From the NCBI GenBank assembly GCA_005402585.1, contig BIFP01000051.1, positions 310,001 to 374,000 on the forward strand: a stretch of DNA of 64,000 nucleotides, written 5' to 3'. The notes below the pieces were generated by a model that was given only the letters and a program-made list of their open reading frames with translations, was not told where the DNA came from and did not search any database. Source of the stretch: Micromonosporaceae bacterium KJ-029 (GTDB lineage Bacteria > Actinomycetota > Actinomycetes > Mycobacteriales > Micromonosporaceae). The translations under genes were made by a program, and so were the position numbers. Shown piece after piece: positions 52,162-60,722 of the stretch (the first letter of the stretch is position 1; each line of letters starts with the position of its first letter).

Positions 52162-53558
52162 CCGGAGACGTTGAAGTCACGCTACGAGAGACTCTCCGCG
52201 CCGAGGCCGACACATTGGCCGTACTGGAGGACCCGTGGCCCCGTTTCGCCCAGCGGGAGGACGCCCACCGCCGCGCGCGCCGGATCCGTGTCGGCATCAT
52301 CGCCGGGTTCCTTGCCACCGCCGTCGGAATTCAGACGAACCTGATACCCCTCCCGGGATGGGTTCCGGGCATCGCCGTCGCCTCATCGCCTTCGCCCCTG
52401 GCGGATGGACCCACCCGGGGCAGCCTCGCCACCGATCGGGACTGGCTGGACGGCTTGCGCAAGCAGGTCAACGACCTTCAAGACCCGCAAGGGTGGTGGA
52501 AGATCACCGACCGCGACGCGATCCGCGTCGTGTACGCCGGCGACGTGCCCGGCCGCCGCATCGCGTTGGTCTTCGTACCCCTACGCCTGGGCGTCATCAC
52601 CGACTCGACGCTGGTCTGGTTCAGCGGTCCGCCCGGAGCCGAGCCTGAACAGATGGAACAGGGCGGCAACGAAACCGCCGGCACGACGGTGGCCACCTGG
52701 ATGGAAAGCGATGCGAACAACGGTGGTGTCGCGCTCGTCATCGGACCGGCAGGTTCCACCGTGACGATCTCCGGCTTCTCCGGCTACTCCCCAAGAGGCG
52801 TCGTGGAACGCCATCAACTCTCTTCGTCGGCCGGCACCGGAATCGGTGTCGCGTCGGTACCCGCAGCCAGAACAGTCGGGGGACCCACGCTCACCGCTCG
52901 GGTCACGAACGGTGACACCGTCATCCACGAGGGGCCTGTATACGGCGGCTGGTCCGGACCCGACACCAGCCAAGACCCGACCGACGAGATGCTCACCGCG
53001 GCCGTCCGCGACACCCGAGGACCCGTCATCGACCGAGCCGTCCTGGCGCGGTTCGTCGACCACGCGTTACGTGACAGCCGACTCCCAGCCCAGCACGTCA
53101 CGATCCGCGTGCGCTGGTGCGGAACCGTCAACGACAAACCCGCCGCGCTGATCACGATCCAACCCAAGGACGGCGGCGTCATCGCCTACGCCATCCACGG
53201 CGACACCAGCGGCTGGCGAACCGACCTTCGGCTGCTGCTGCCCGCCCACGGCGCCGAACAACGACCCATCGCATGGAGGATGCGCGCCGAAGGCAAGGAC
53301 ACCAGAACCGACCGCGTCATCGTGGTAGCCCCACCGGGCGCGGCCACCGCAACCGTGACCCCCCAGGAAGGTGCCCCGACCCCGGTCACCCTCGACGCAT
53401 CCGGCTCCGGCACCACCACCGTCCCGCCGAACGAGCCCGCAACCGTCACCGCCCACGCCCCCGACGGAACCACCCTCGCGAGCACACCCATCCCCGCCTT
53501 CGAAACCAACTCCGGCGGGCTACCCGGCGACACCCCGAACACCCGGATCACCAACTAG
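52158..53558 (+). CDS. Sigma-factor-coupled single-pass membrane protein, putative anti-sigma
   Basis: 466 residues. The cytoplasmic N terminus (about 1-45, LRETLRAEADTLAVLEDPWP) precedes one membrane helix (about 46-64, IRVGIIAGFLATAVGIQTNL) and a large extracytoplasmic region that ends in a Thr/Pro-rich stretch. Translational coupling to the sigma gene and topology suggest an anti-sigma factor or signal receptor, but no ZAS zinc motif (HxxxCxxC) is seen, so the mechanism is unclear. I recognise no family for the external domain, which contains GWWKITDRDAIRVVYAGDVP. Confidence 0.75.
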   Translation: MTGDVEVTLRETLRAEADTLAVLEDPWPRFAQREDAHRRARRIRVGIIAGFLATAVGIQTNLIPLPGWVPGIAVASSPSPLADGPTRGSLATDRDWLDGLRKQVNDLQDPQGWWKITDRDAIRVVYAGDVPGRRIALVFVPLRLGVITDSTLVWFSGPPGAEPEQMEQGGNETAGTTVATWMESDANNGGVALVIGPAGSTVTISGFSGYSPRGVVERHQLSSSAGTGIGVASVPAARTVGGPTLTARVTNGDTVIHEGPVYGGWSGPDTSQDPTDEMLTAAVRDTRGPVIDRAVLARFVDHALRDSRLPAQHVTIRVRWCGTVNDKPAALITIQPKDGGVIAYAIHGDTSGWRTDLRLLLPAHGAEQRPIAWRMRAEGKDTRTDRVIVVAPPGAATATVTPQEGAPTPVTLDASGSGTTTVPPNEPATVTAHAPDGTTLASTPIPAFETNSGGLPGDTPNTRITN

Positions 53559-53722
53559 CGGTCACATACCAACTGGCGACACCGCAGTGCTCCCGGCGGT
53601 GGACTCGGCCCTGGAACACGGCCGGGCCCACCGCCTCTCCATCAACGACCACGGTCAAAAGGACGGAACGTTACGGCCACCCAAGCCATGATCAAAGCCC
53701 AATCGCTGATCTTCGCCGAAAG

Positions 53723-54685
53723 CTACGGCCGGAGCCCTGGCGACCGGACGACCGGCTGCCGCAACGCGACCAGACCCGCCGCCAGCCGACACACCTTGGC
53801 CGCGTCGGGCAACGACACCCCTCCACTCCACGGCAGCTCAGCCCGCACCTGCGCCGCCGACAGTCGCGCCCCCAGCAGACCACCCACCAGCGCCGCCACC
53901 GTGTCGGTGTCCCCACCGAGCCGCACCGCCGCCAACAGACCAGCCCGCAACGACTCCGCGCCCCGTACGCAGTGCAGCACGCCGACCACAGTCTCACCAG
54001 CGTCCAGGCCGATCCCCGTCCTCGGAGGACACCACCGGCCCGCGACCAGCTCACCCAGCAGCCCCGCCAGCCGTGACGCGTCCCCACACACCGGCCGCGC
54101 GATGTCCACCACCGCCATGGCGCGATCGGTCAGCGTCGCCGCCGAGGCTCCCGCCAACGACCACGACGCACAGCCCGCCAGCACACACGCGGCGACCAGC
54201 GCCTCCGGCGACCGGTGCGTCGCCCGGGTCAACTCCACCGTCCGCGCCACCAGCAGATCCATCTGCTCCGGCGGCACCGACCAGCCAACCGGCAGCGCCC
54301 GCATCGGCGCACCATTCGTAGCGCCCTCCCGGTCGTCGGGTACCGCCCCCGTGCGCCGGAACTGCGCCAGAGCCGCCCTGGTCGACGGGCCCATGCCGGG
54401 CACCGGGGGATCGTGGGCCGCCAACCGGGACAGGAACGCCGTGGCATCGGCGCGACCAGCGGCGTCCACCAGGCAGCGCGCCGCGAGCAGCGTCAGCGCG
54501 GTGTCGTCCGACGTCGCCCCGGCCGCCCAGCGCTCACTGGCCCGCGGCGTCTCGATCACCTCGTCGCCATCGCCGGTCGGTGGCCGGCCCTCGTACGGCA
54601 CGCCGAGCGCGTCACCGCACGCGTACGCGGTCAGCGCGCCCGCCACCCGGTCGGCCGGCGCCAGTACGTCCCCGAAACGCGCCAC
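53723..54685 (-). CDS. ADP-ribosylglycohydrolase family protein
   Basis: 320 residues. The all-helical ARH fold with two metal-site blocks: ACGDALGVPYEG and TSDDTALTLLAARCLV at the N terminus, then GATNGAPMRALPVG, and LGGDTDTVAALVGGLLGA near the end. Members remove ADP-ribose from arginine, serine or dinitrogenase reductase. Substrate not predictable; no DraT or toxin neighbour is seen. ATG at 54685. The 164 bases downstream (53559-53722) hold nothing recognisable. Confidence 0.92.
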   Translation of the reverse strand: MARFGDVLAPADRVAGALTAYACGDALGVPYEGRPPTGDGDEVIETPRASERWAAGATSDDTALTLLAARCLVDAAGRADATAFLSRLAAHDPPVPGMGPSTRAALAQFRRTGAVPDDREGATNGAPMRALPVGWSVPPEQMDLLVARTVELTRATHRSPEALVAACVLAGCASWSLAGASAATLTDRAMAVVDIARPVCGDASRLAGLLGELVAGRWCPPRTGIGLDAGETVVGVLHCVRGAESLRAGLLAAVRLGGDTDTVAALVGGLLGARLSAAQVRAELPWSGGVSLPDAAKVCRLAAGLVALRQPVVRSPGLRP

Positions 54686-54950
54686 AACCGGCAGCCTATA
54701 ACCGGACGCGGATCGACCAACGACACTTTTCGCACTGGAGTTCGATTGCCGGCGACCAGGCGAGGGGAGAGGTCGCCGCGACGCGGTGGCTCAGTGCCAC
54801 CCGAACGTGCGACCCGGCCGTGCGGCCAGTGTGAACAGGCGGGGGAGACCTGCCGCCGATCTCACCGGTCCGCCGACCAGCACATCGCACCGATTAGGTT
54901 TCCGCGCCGCGCCCGTCTGTATGTGTGAGATCGACTCACGAGAGGCTGGC

Positions 54951-55538
54951 ATGATGCGGAAACTGACCTTTGGCATGAGTGTGACCCTGGACGGCTACAT
55001 CGCCGCGCCCGGCGACGACCTCGGCTGGGGTGGGGGTGAGGGACCGGACTCGTCGTCGAGCGGCGAGCTGTTCCAGTGGTGGTCCGACCGGGTGGGGGCG
55101 ACGGGCCTGGCGCTGTATGGGCGCAAGCTGTGGGAGGCGATGAGTTCCCACTGGCCGACCGCCGACCAGCAGCCGGGCGCCGCACAGGCGGAAATCGAGT
55201 ACGCCCGCCGCTGGCGGGACATGCCGAAGGTGGTGTTCTCCTCGACGACCAGCACGGTCGACTGGAACACCCGCCTGGTCACCGGCGACGCGGTCACCGA
55301 GATCACCCGGCTCAAGACAGAGGACGCCGGCCCGATGGACATCGGCGGCGCGACGCTCGCCGGGGCGGCCATGCGGGCCGGGCTGATCGACGAGTACATG
55401 CTGGTCACCGTGCCGGTCCTGGTGGGCGGCGGCACGCCGTTCTTCACCGCGCTGGACAACTGGGTGAACCTGAACCTCGTGGAGACGCGGACATTTCCCG
55501 GCGGCGTCGTGCTGACCCGATACGAGACGAGGCGATGA
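54951..55538 (+). CDS. Dihydrofolate reductase-family (RibD C-terminal-like) protein
   Basis: 195 residues. RKLTFGMSVTLDGYIAAPGD, LALYGRKLWEAMSSHWP, MPKVVFSSTTSTVDWN and DIGGATLAGAAMRAGLIDEY followed by VPVLVGGGTPFF are the signatures of the RibD_C/YyaP group, NADPH-dependent reductases of unknown substrate. ATG 54951 or 54954 can both serve; GAGAGG precedes them. The 265 bases upstream hold no gene I can support. A bidirectional terminator follows. Confidence 0.88.
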   Translation: MMRKLTFGMSVTLDGYIAAPGDDLGWGGGEGPDSSSSGELFQWWSDRVGATGLALYGRKLWEAMSSHWPTADQQPGAAQAEIEYARRWRDMPKVVFSSTTSTVDWNTRLVTGDAVTEITRLKTEDAGPMDIGGATLAGAAMRAGLIDEYMLVTVPVLVGGGTPFFTALDNWVNLNLVETRTFPGGVVLTRYETRR

Positions 55539-55587
55539 GCACGGGCCAGCTGCTCGGCTCGTGAGCCCGGGCCGAAATCATCAACTT

Positions 55588-55612
55588 GCCCCGCCGGTAA
55601 CGCCGGCGGGGC
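55588..55612. terminator. Bidirectional hairpin terminator
   Basis: GCCCCGCCGG (55588-55597) and CCGGCGGGGC (55603-55612) form a perfect 10-bp stem with a 5-base loop between convergent genes. Confidence 0.75.
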
Positions 55613-55718
55613 GGTGGTGTTCGCGTTGGTGTTCAGCTGGTCGGGGCGCTCATTCCGCGGTGACCTCGGTGACGCCGGCCCGTGGCGCTGGACTCGTCGA
55701 CGATGGTGACTTGTCTGA

Positions 55719-56729
55719 TCACAGTGTCGGGGGCAGGTCCAGCCATGGTTTGTCGGTGGCGTCGAATCCGGTGAGCTCGGCGATCTTCCCGTCGACGATG
55801 TGCAGGACCGCGATGTTGAACAACCGGTACTCCGGGTCGTCGGGGGTACGGAGATACAGCGCGGCGGCAGGCATGCGGTTGACCATCGTGGTGATACAGC
55901 GCCAGTCGTCGTAGCCGGGCTGGAAGAGCCCACCGGAGACCCAGCCGTCCACCGCGTCCTTGGCCGTGATGACCGAGGTGCCCGCCTCGGGCAGCATCAC
56001 GAAGCGCAGGTCGTCGCGCAGCAGGGACATCAGCCCGTCGAGGTCGTTGCGCTCATGGGCGTCGATATACAACTTCACCACGCCGCGCTCGTCATTCGAC
56101 AGCTCGTGGGTGGCGGGTCTCCGCCAGTCGAGGCGGCGGTCGGGCAGCTGCTCGCGCATCGTCACACGGGCCCGCTGCAGTGCGCTGGTCACCGATGCGA
56201 CGGTCAGCTCGAGGGCGTCGGCGGCCTTCGCCGCCGGCCAGCCGAGGACGTCGCGCAGGATGAACACCGCCCGCTGCCGCGGCGGCAGGTGCTGAACGGC
56301 GACGATGAACGCCAGCTCGATCGTTTCCCGCGCCACCACCGATTCCTGCGGGTCCTCGGGGAGCATCCGGTCGGGGTACGGCTGCAGGTACAGCACCTCG
56401 GAGCCGACGTCCGCCAGCTCGGACGGTACGGGTGTACGGTCGTTGCGCTCCAGGAAGTCGAGGCAGGCGTTCGTCGCGATCCGGTACAGCCAGGTCCGCA
56501 GGGCCGCATGGCCCTTGAACGACGCCCGCTTGTTCCACGCTCGCAGGAACGTCTCCTGCGTCATGTCTTGGGCGTCCTCGTAGTTCGCGAGCATCCGGTA
56601 GCAGTGCACTTGAAGCTCACGCCGGTGGCGCTCCGTAATGAGTGCCAACCGCGCCGTGTCGTCTGAGCGGGCCGCCGCGATGAACGCGGCCTCGTCGGCG
56701 CCCAGCAGTCTGGCGTCGGTCATGGTCAT
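55719..56729 (-). CDS. ECF sigma factor with SnoaL-like C-terminal domain (SigG type)
   Basis: 336 residues. Sigma region 2 (RRELQVHCYRMLANYEDAQD, MTQETFLRAWNKRASFKGHA) and region 4 (LPPRQRAVFILRDVLGWPAA, LELTVASVTSALQRARVTM) are followed by a SnoaL/NTF2-like domain (about 210-336, VKLYIDAHERNDLDGLMSLL), which in this ECF group replaces a separate anti-sigma factor. ATG at 56729 is preferred because GGAAGG lies just upstream. No partner protein gene is adjacent; the divergent side carries the dif motif. Confidence 0.9.
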   Translation of the reverse strand: MTMTDARLLGADEAAFIAAARSDDTARLALITERHRRELQVHCYRMLANYEDAQDMTQETFLRAWNKRASFKGHAALRTWLYRIATNACLDFLERNDRTPVPSELADVGSEVLYLQPYPDRMLPEDPQESVVARETIELAFIVAVQHLPPRQRAVFILRDVLGWPAAKAADALELTVASVTSALQRARVTMREQLPDRRLDWRRPATHELSNDERGVVKLYIDAHERNDLDGLMSLLRDDLRFVMLPEAGTSVITAKDAVDGWVSGGLFQPGYDDWRCITTMVNRMPAAALYLRTPDDPEYRLFNIAVLHIVDGKIAELTGFDATDKPWLDLPPTL

Positions 56730-56866
56730 CAATCCTTCCACCGGTGCGAGAGGCTAACAGAACTGACGACGTGATGGAGGATTTCTGATCGGCGAAGCCA
56801 CTGACCGCCGGGCCGTTCACCAAGCCGAATGCGCTGGCTCAGGTCCCACTCCCACGCTGGATCCAC

Positions 56867-56894
56867 AGATTCGATAATTGACATTATGTCAAGT
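56867..56894. other. Candidate chromosomal dif site (XerCD chromosome dimer resolution)
   Basis: Left arm AGATTCGATAA (56867-56877), 6-base centre TTGACA, right arm TTATGTCAAGT (56884-56894). From memory the actinobacterial dif consensus ends with CGATAAT, two variable bases, then ACATTATGTCAAGT; this site matches that whole core and differs mainly in the five outermost left bases. It lies in a 200-base intergenic gap and is AT-rich. If correct, it marks the replication terminus. Confidence 0.8.
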
Positions 56895-56944
56895 TGGCGG
56901 CCGTCGGCATCCCCTCTCAGCACCGGCTCGGACCGGCGCCACAG

Positions 56945-57814
56945 TCAGCGCGTCGCGGCGCCTTTCAGGTACGACAACAGTTGAGGGTCGACATCACCCG
57001 GCTGGAGGACCTCGCCGGCGGACGGAGGCTCGATCCGCAGCGACTTACCGAACGAGTGGTAGACGATCTGCCATCTGCCGGCGTCCCGTCGTGTCTGATC
57101 GAAGAAGATGGTCAGGTTGGTAATGCGGCCCTGAGGGTCGAGGGTGACGGTGAACGGCACGCTCAGGTCTGTCGTCGGTGCGCTCCTGCCCAGCTCGGCA
57201 AAGACGTAAGGGTGCCGGTGCAGATCGAGTGTGCCGCTGACGACCCGCTCGGTGACGAGGCGCGGCTCGACCACCGTTCTGACGAGTTCCTGCAGGTCCT
57301 TGGTTGCCTGGGTGCCGTCGAAGAACGAGTTGTCGCCGTCAAGTAGAGCGGTCGGATCGGCTGGAAGCCACCCCTTGGGCGGCTCTCCGAAACCAAAGAA
57401 CCGGATCCAGCTTTCCTTGTCTACAGTCCTCATCTCGATCCACTGAATGTGCCCGGGCTGACGGATGGGCAGGCGGATCGTCATGTTGCTGCGTCGTAGC
57501 GCCGGATCGATCTCCATTTCGAGAGTCGTCCAGGCGCGCGATTCGTCCTCGCGCGGCACGCTCAATCGCATGACGAAGGTGTCCTGACTGACCTTCTCCG
57601 CGCCCAGACGCAACCGCGTCATCAGGTCTTCCGCCGTCGCGGTGGCCGACGGACTCGGAGCTGATGGCTGTGGCGGGTCACCGGCGCAACCACTCGCAAC
57701 GGCCAGCACGACAGCAGCGGCGATGGTGCCGAACCTACGAAGCACGGCAGCAACGTACTGCAACCCGCACCGGCCGCCGAATCCTTCGGTGCGATCGAGA
57801 CGCACGCCGTTCAC
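56945..57814 (-). CDS. Lipoprotein of the LppX/LprAFG-like type
   Basis: 289 residues with a lipobox in AAAVVLAVASGC (Cys about residue 43) after an unusually long N-region. The mature part (SATATAEDLMTRLRLGAEKV, MTIRLPIRQPGHIQWIEMRT, GRITNLTIFFDQTR) matches LppX/LprG-like beta-fold lipoproteins that bind lipids at the cell envelope. A GTG at 57745 would give a normal signal length but lacks a ribosome site; GTG at 57814 has GGGGGAG upstream. Function inferred from fold only. Confidence 0.7.
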   Translation of the reverse strand: MNGVRLDRTEGFGGRCGLQYVAAVLRRFGTIAAAVVLAVASGCAGDPPQPSAPSPSATATAEDLMTRLRLGAEKVSQDTFVMRLSVPREDESRAWTTLEMEIDPALRRSNMTIRLPIRQPGHIQWIEMRTVDKESWIRFFGFGEPPKGWLPADPTALLDGDNSFFDGTQATKDLQELVRTVVEPRLVTERVVSGTLDLHRHPYVFAELGRSAPTTDLSVPFTVTLDPQGRITNLTIFFDQTRRDAGRWQIVYHSFGKSLRIEPPSAGEVLQPGDVDPQLLSYLKGAATR

Positions 57815-57846
57815 TCGCTCCCCCTCTCTCGCCTATAACATGAAAA

Positions 57847-57872
57847 TCATGCATAATATGCCTTATGCATGA
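57847..57872. repeat. 26-bp dif-shaped palindrome over the recombinase start codon
   Basis: TCATGCATAA (57847-57856) and TTATGCATGA (57863-57872) are perfect inverted arms around the 6-base centre TATGCC. The 6-base centre and the inner ATAA/TTAT ends have the geometry of Xer core sites. The ATG of the recombinase gene (57865) lies in the right arm. Confidence 0.7.
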
Positions 57873-58866
57873 CAAATCGGATAAAGCGGTTGTCGAGCTG
57901 ATCGAGGAGTTTTTGACCGCGCGGGCCACTCGCAAGCCTTCCCCACACACCCAGGCGGCGTACCGGCGGGATCTGACCGCGGTCGCCGCGCTCGCCGCGG
58001 AGCTGGCCACCCCTCCCCTCCCCCTCGACCGCCTCCGGGTCGGCGCGCTCTCCCCCAGCCTGATGCGGGCGGCGTTCGCCCGGTTCGCCGCCGACCGGGC
58101 CGCTGCCTCCGTCGGGCGCGCATGGTCCACCTGGAACGGCTTTTTCACCTTCCTGGTGGTCGAGCAGGTGGTGCCAGGTAATCCGATGCCGGCGGTGGGT
58201 CGGCCCCGGTCCCCGCTCCCCCAGCCCAAGCCGCTGCGCGGCGAGGACACCCCGGAGCGGTTGCTCATTTCTGCCGCGCGTGCCGAGGGATGGCAGCGTG
58301 ACCCGTGGCCGGAGCGGGACGTGGCGGTGCTGGCCCTGGCGCTGTGTGCGGGGCTGCGGTTGTCGGAGTTGCTGGCGCTGCGGGTCGGTTCGCTGGCGGG
58401 TCGGGCCGGCGAGCGGCGGCTGGAGGTGGCGGGCAAGGGTGGGCGTCCCCGGGTGTTGCCGGTGGAGCCGGATCTGGACGCGGTGTTGGCGGACTATCTG
58501 GACAGTCGGGTCCGCCGGTTCGGTTCGCGTTCGGTGCGGCCGGATTCACCGTTGTTGGTGGACCGGCGGGGTGAGCCGCTGCGCCGGGGTGGGTTGCAGT
58601 ATCTGGTGGAGTCCTGCTACCGGCGGGCCGGGATCGGTGACCGGGTGCCGCGTGGGGCGCGGTTGCATGCGCTGCGGCACACGTTCGCGACCCGGTTGGC
58701 GGAGGACGGTGCGGGGGCGGCGGAGATCATGCGGTTGTTGGGGCATGCATCGTTGGCGTCGTCGCAGACGTACATCGAGGTGACCGCGGGGCAGCAGCGG
58801 GAGGCGGTGCGGGCGAACCGCACGAACCGGGCGTTGGCGGGGTTGGCGCGGGGGCAGGGCGACTGA
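57865..58866 (+). CDS. Tyrosine recombinase, Xer-like, next to dif
   Basis: 333 residues. N-terminal SAM-like domain (about 8-115, ELIEEFLTARATRKPSPHTQ) and catalytic domain with Arg in ALCAGLRLSELLALRVGSL, Lys in VAGKGGRPRVLPV, HxxR in LHALRHTFATRLAED, His in LLGHASLASSQTY and the Tyr nucleophile at that TYIEV. All are intact. Not phage-like; no excisionase is adjacent. Its first codons overlap a dif-shaped palindrome, so the protein may bind its own promoter. ATG at 57865 is used; a second ATG follows at 57869 out of frame. It may serve dif or a separate site. Confidence 0.88.
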   Translation: MHDKSDKAVVELIEEFLTARATRKPSPHTQAAYRRDLTAVAALAAELATPPLPLDRLRVGALSPSLMRAAFARFAADRAAASVGRAWSTWNGFFTFLVVEQVVPGNPMPAVGRPRSPLPQPKPLRGEDTPERLLISAARAEGWQRDPWPERDVAVLALALCAGLRLSELLALRVGSLAGRAGERRLEVAGKGGRPRVLPVEPDLDAVLADYLDSRVRRFGSRSVRPDSPLLVDRRGEPLRRGGLQYLVESCYRRAGIGDRVPRGARLHALRHTFATRLAEDGAGAAEIMRLLGHASLASSQTYIEVTAGQQREAVRANRTNRALAGLARGQGD

Positions 58867-58935
58867 GCGGCTGCGGTGCACCGGCCGACGATCGGCGCGT
58901 TGGAGGTCGGTTCGGGCCCTGCTCGCCGTGCCGGA

Positions 58936-59541
58936 TCATCGCGTGGATTTCGTCTCGTTCGCTCCGGGGGTTCGCGGCCGGTTCTGGGCGGTGAGGATCG
59001 CCGGTAGGACGGTGGCGATCGCGGTGGTGGGGTCGAAGTTGGGGTCGGGGTTTGCGAGTTGGTTGTTGAGTAGGCCGTCGACGAGGGCGAGGAGTAGTCG
59101 TAGGGCGGTGGCCGGGTGGCGGGCGCCGAGGGCGGCGAGCAGGGGTGTGGCCCAGGCGGCGAGGTCCTGTTGGCGGTGGGCGATCTGCTGCTGGAGGGCG
59201 GGTTGGTGGGCGGCTTCGGCGAAGATGGCGAGCCGGGCGAGGGTGAGGGTCCGGCGGGTGGTGGTGAGGTCGTGGACGAGGGCGCCGAGGGCGGTGGCGA
59301 GGGCGTCGGGGTCGATGTGGTCGAGGTTGCCGGCGAGGTGGTTCCAGCCGGTGGTCTCCAGGTCGAGGATGCGGGTGAGGACGCCGGCGAGGAGGGTTTC
59401 CCGGGTGCGGTAGCGGTTGGAGGTGGAGCCGGTGGGCAGGCCGGCCTGGTCGTCGACGGCGCGGTGGGTGAGGTGGCGGGTGCCGCGGGTGCCGAGGACG
59501 GTGATGGCGGCGTCGAGGAGTTGTTGTTGGCGGGCGTCCAC
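58936..59541 (-). CDS. TetR/AcrR-family transcriptional repressor
   Basis: 201 residues. The N-terminal TetR helix-turn-helix reads QQLLDAAITVLGTRGTRHLT, HRAVDDQAGLPTGSTSNRYR. The C-terminal helices form the ligand pocket. It is divergent from an FAD monooxygenase gene, with two tandem palindromes between them, the classical arrangement in which the repressor controls both genes and responds to a substrate of the monooxygenase (inference). GTG start at 59541. Confidence 0.92.
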   Translation of the reverse strand: MDARQQQLLDAAITVLGTRGTRHLTHRAVDDQAGLPTGSTSNRYRTRETLLAGVLTRILDLETTGWNHLAGNLDHIDPDALATALGALVHDLTTTRRTLTLARLAIFAEAAHQPALQQQIAHRQQDLAAWATPLLAALGARHPATALRLLLALVDGLLNNQLANPDPNFDPTTAIATVLPAILTAQNRPRTPGANETKSTR

Positions 59542-59548
59542 GAGGTGA

Positions 59549-59584
59549 CACTACAGCAGTAGTGCCTGCAACTACATGTGTAGT
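59549..59584. promoter_or_regulatory. Two tandem TetR operators
   Basis: CACTAC-4-GTAGTG (59549-59564) and ACTACA-2-TGTAGT (59571-59584) are both inverted repeats with related half-sites. Centres are 21 bases apart, two DNA turns, within the 54-base gap of the divergent pair. Confidence 0.65.
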
Positions 59585-59595
59585 ACGGTCGGGTG

Positions 59596-60657
59596 ATGCG
59601 AGGATCAGCGGCCGTCATCGGGGGCGGCGTCGGTGGGTTGGCCGTGGCGAACGGACTGCTGCGGGCCGGGTGGACGGTGACGGTGTTCGAGCGGGCCGCG
59701 GGGCTGCCCGAGACGGGCACCGGGCTGGGGATCTGGCCGTCGGCGTTGCGGGCGCTGGACCGCCTGGGGGTGGGTCCGGTCGCGCGGGAACGGGGGCGCG
59801 CGCAGCCGGACGGGGCGATGCGCCGGCCGGACGGTTCGGTGATCGCCACGTTGGACGTGGGGCGGATCCGGCGGCGGCACGGTGAGGGGGTGCTGCTGCT
59901 GTCGCGTCCGGCGTTGCTGGGGTTGCTGGCGGAGGCGCTGCCGGCGGGCACGGTACGGTTCGGTTCCGCGGTGGCGGATCCGGCGGCGTTGGCCGACGGG
60001 TACGACGTGGTGGTGGGTGCGGACGGGATCCGTAGCGCGACCCGGGCGGGCATGTTCGGTGAGCGGTTTCCGCTGCGGTATGCGGGGGTGACGGCGTGGC
60101 GGGGCACAGTGCCGCTGGAGGTGCCGGCGGGTGGCGAGACCTGGGGGCGGGGCCGCAAGTTCGGGGTGACGCCGCAGGCGCCGGGGGTGACGAACTGGTA
60201 CGCGGCGGTGGCCGCGCCGCAGGGGTACCGGCCGCCGGAGGGTGACCTGGCGGCGTTGCGGCGCTGGTTCGGGGACTGGCACGATCCGCTGCCGGCGGTG
60301 CTGGGTCGGATCGACCCGGCGGCTCTGCTGCATCACGACGTGCATTTCCTCCCGCCGTTGCCGACGTACGTGCGGGGGCGCTGGGTGTTGTTGGGTGACG
60401 CGGCGCATGCGATGACGCCGGACCTGGGTCAGGGTGCCTGTCAGGCGTTGATCGACGCGGTGGCGTTGTCGGAGGCGTTGGCGGCGGAGTCGGATGTGCC
60501 GTCGGCGTTGGCCCGGTACGACGGTCTGCGGCGCGGGCCGACGCAGCGGATGGCGGCGATGGCGGTGCGGGCGGGCCGGTTGGCGCAGGTGCGGCGGTTC
60601 ACCGGGGTGCGGGACACGGCGCTGCGGTTGGCGTTGGCCTTCGGCCCCCCGGGGTGA
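59596..60657 (+). CDS. FAD-dependent monooxygenase (PHBH/UbiH-like)
   Basis: 353 residues. The FAD-binding Rossmann motif AAVIGGGVGGLAVANGLLRA, the GADGIRSATR (DG) motif and GDAAHAMTPDLGQGACQALI (GD motif) identify a group A flavoprotein monooxygenase using NAD(P)H and oxygen to hydroxylate an aromatic or lipophilic compound. ATG at 59596 follows a GTG codon at 59593; the ATG is preferred. No C-terminal extension. Controlled probably by the divergent TetR protein. Confidence 0.9.
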   Translation: MRGSAAVIGGGVGGLAVANGLLRAGWTVTVFERAAGLPETGTGLGIWPSALRALDRLGVGPVARERGRAQPDGAMRRPDGSVIATLDVGRIRRRHGEGVLLLSRPALLGLLAEALPAGTVRFGSAVADPAALADGYDVVVGADGIRSATRAGMFGERFPLRYAGVTAWRGTVPLEVPAGGETWGRGRKFGVTPQAPGVTNWYAAVAAPQGYRPPEGDLAALRRWFGDWHDPLPAVLGRIDPAALLHHDVHFLPPLPTYVRGRWVLLGDAAHAMTPDLGQGACQALIDAVALSEALAAESDVPSALARYDGLRRGPTQRMAAMAVRAGRLAQVRRFTGVRDTALRLALAFGPPG

Positions 60658-60722
60658 GGGCGGGCTCCGCGGCCCCCGCGCTACTGGTCGTCCCGGAGGG
60701 CCGGTCGGCACTCGGGGTGGTG

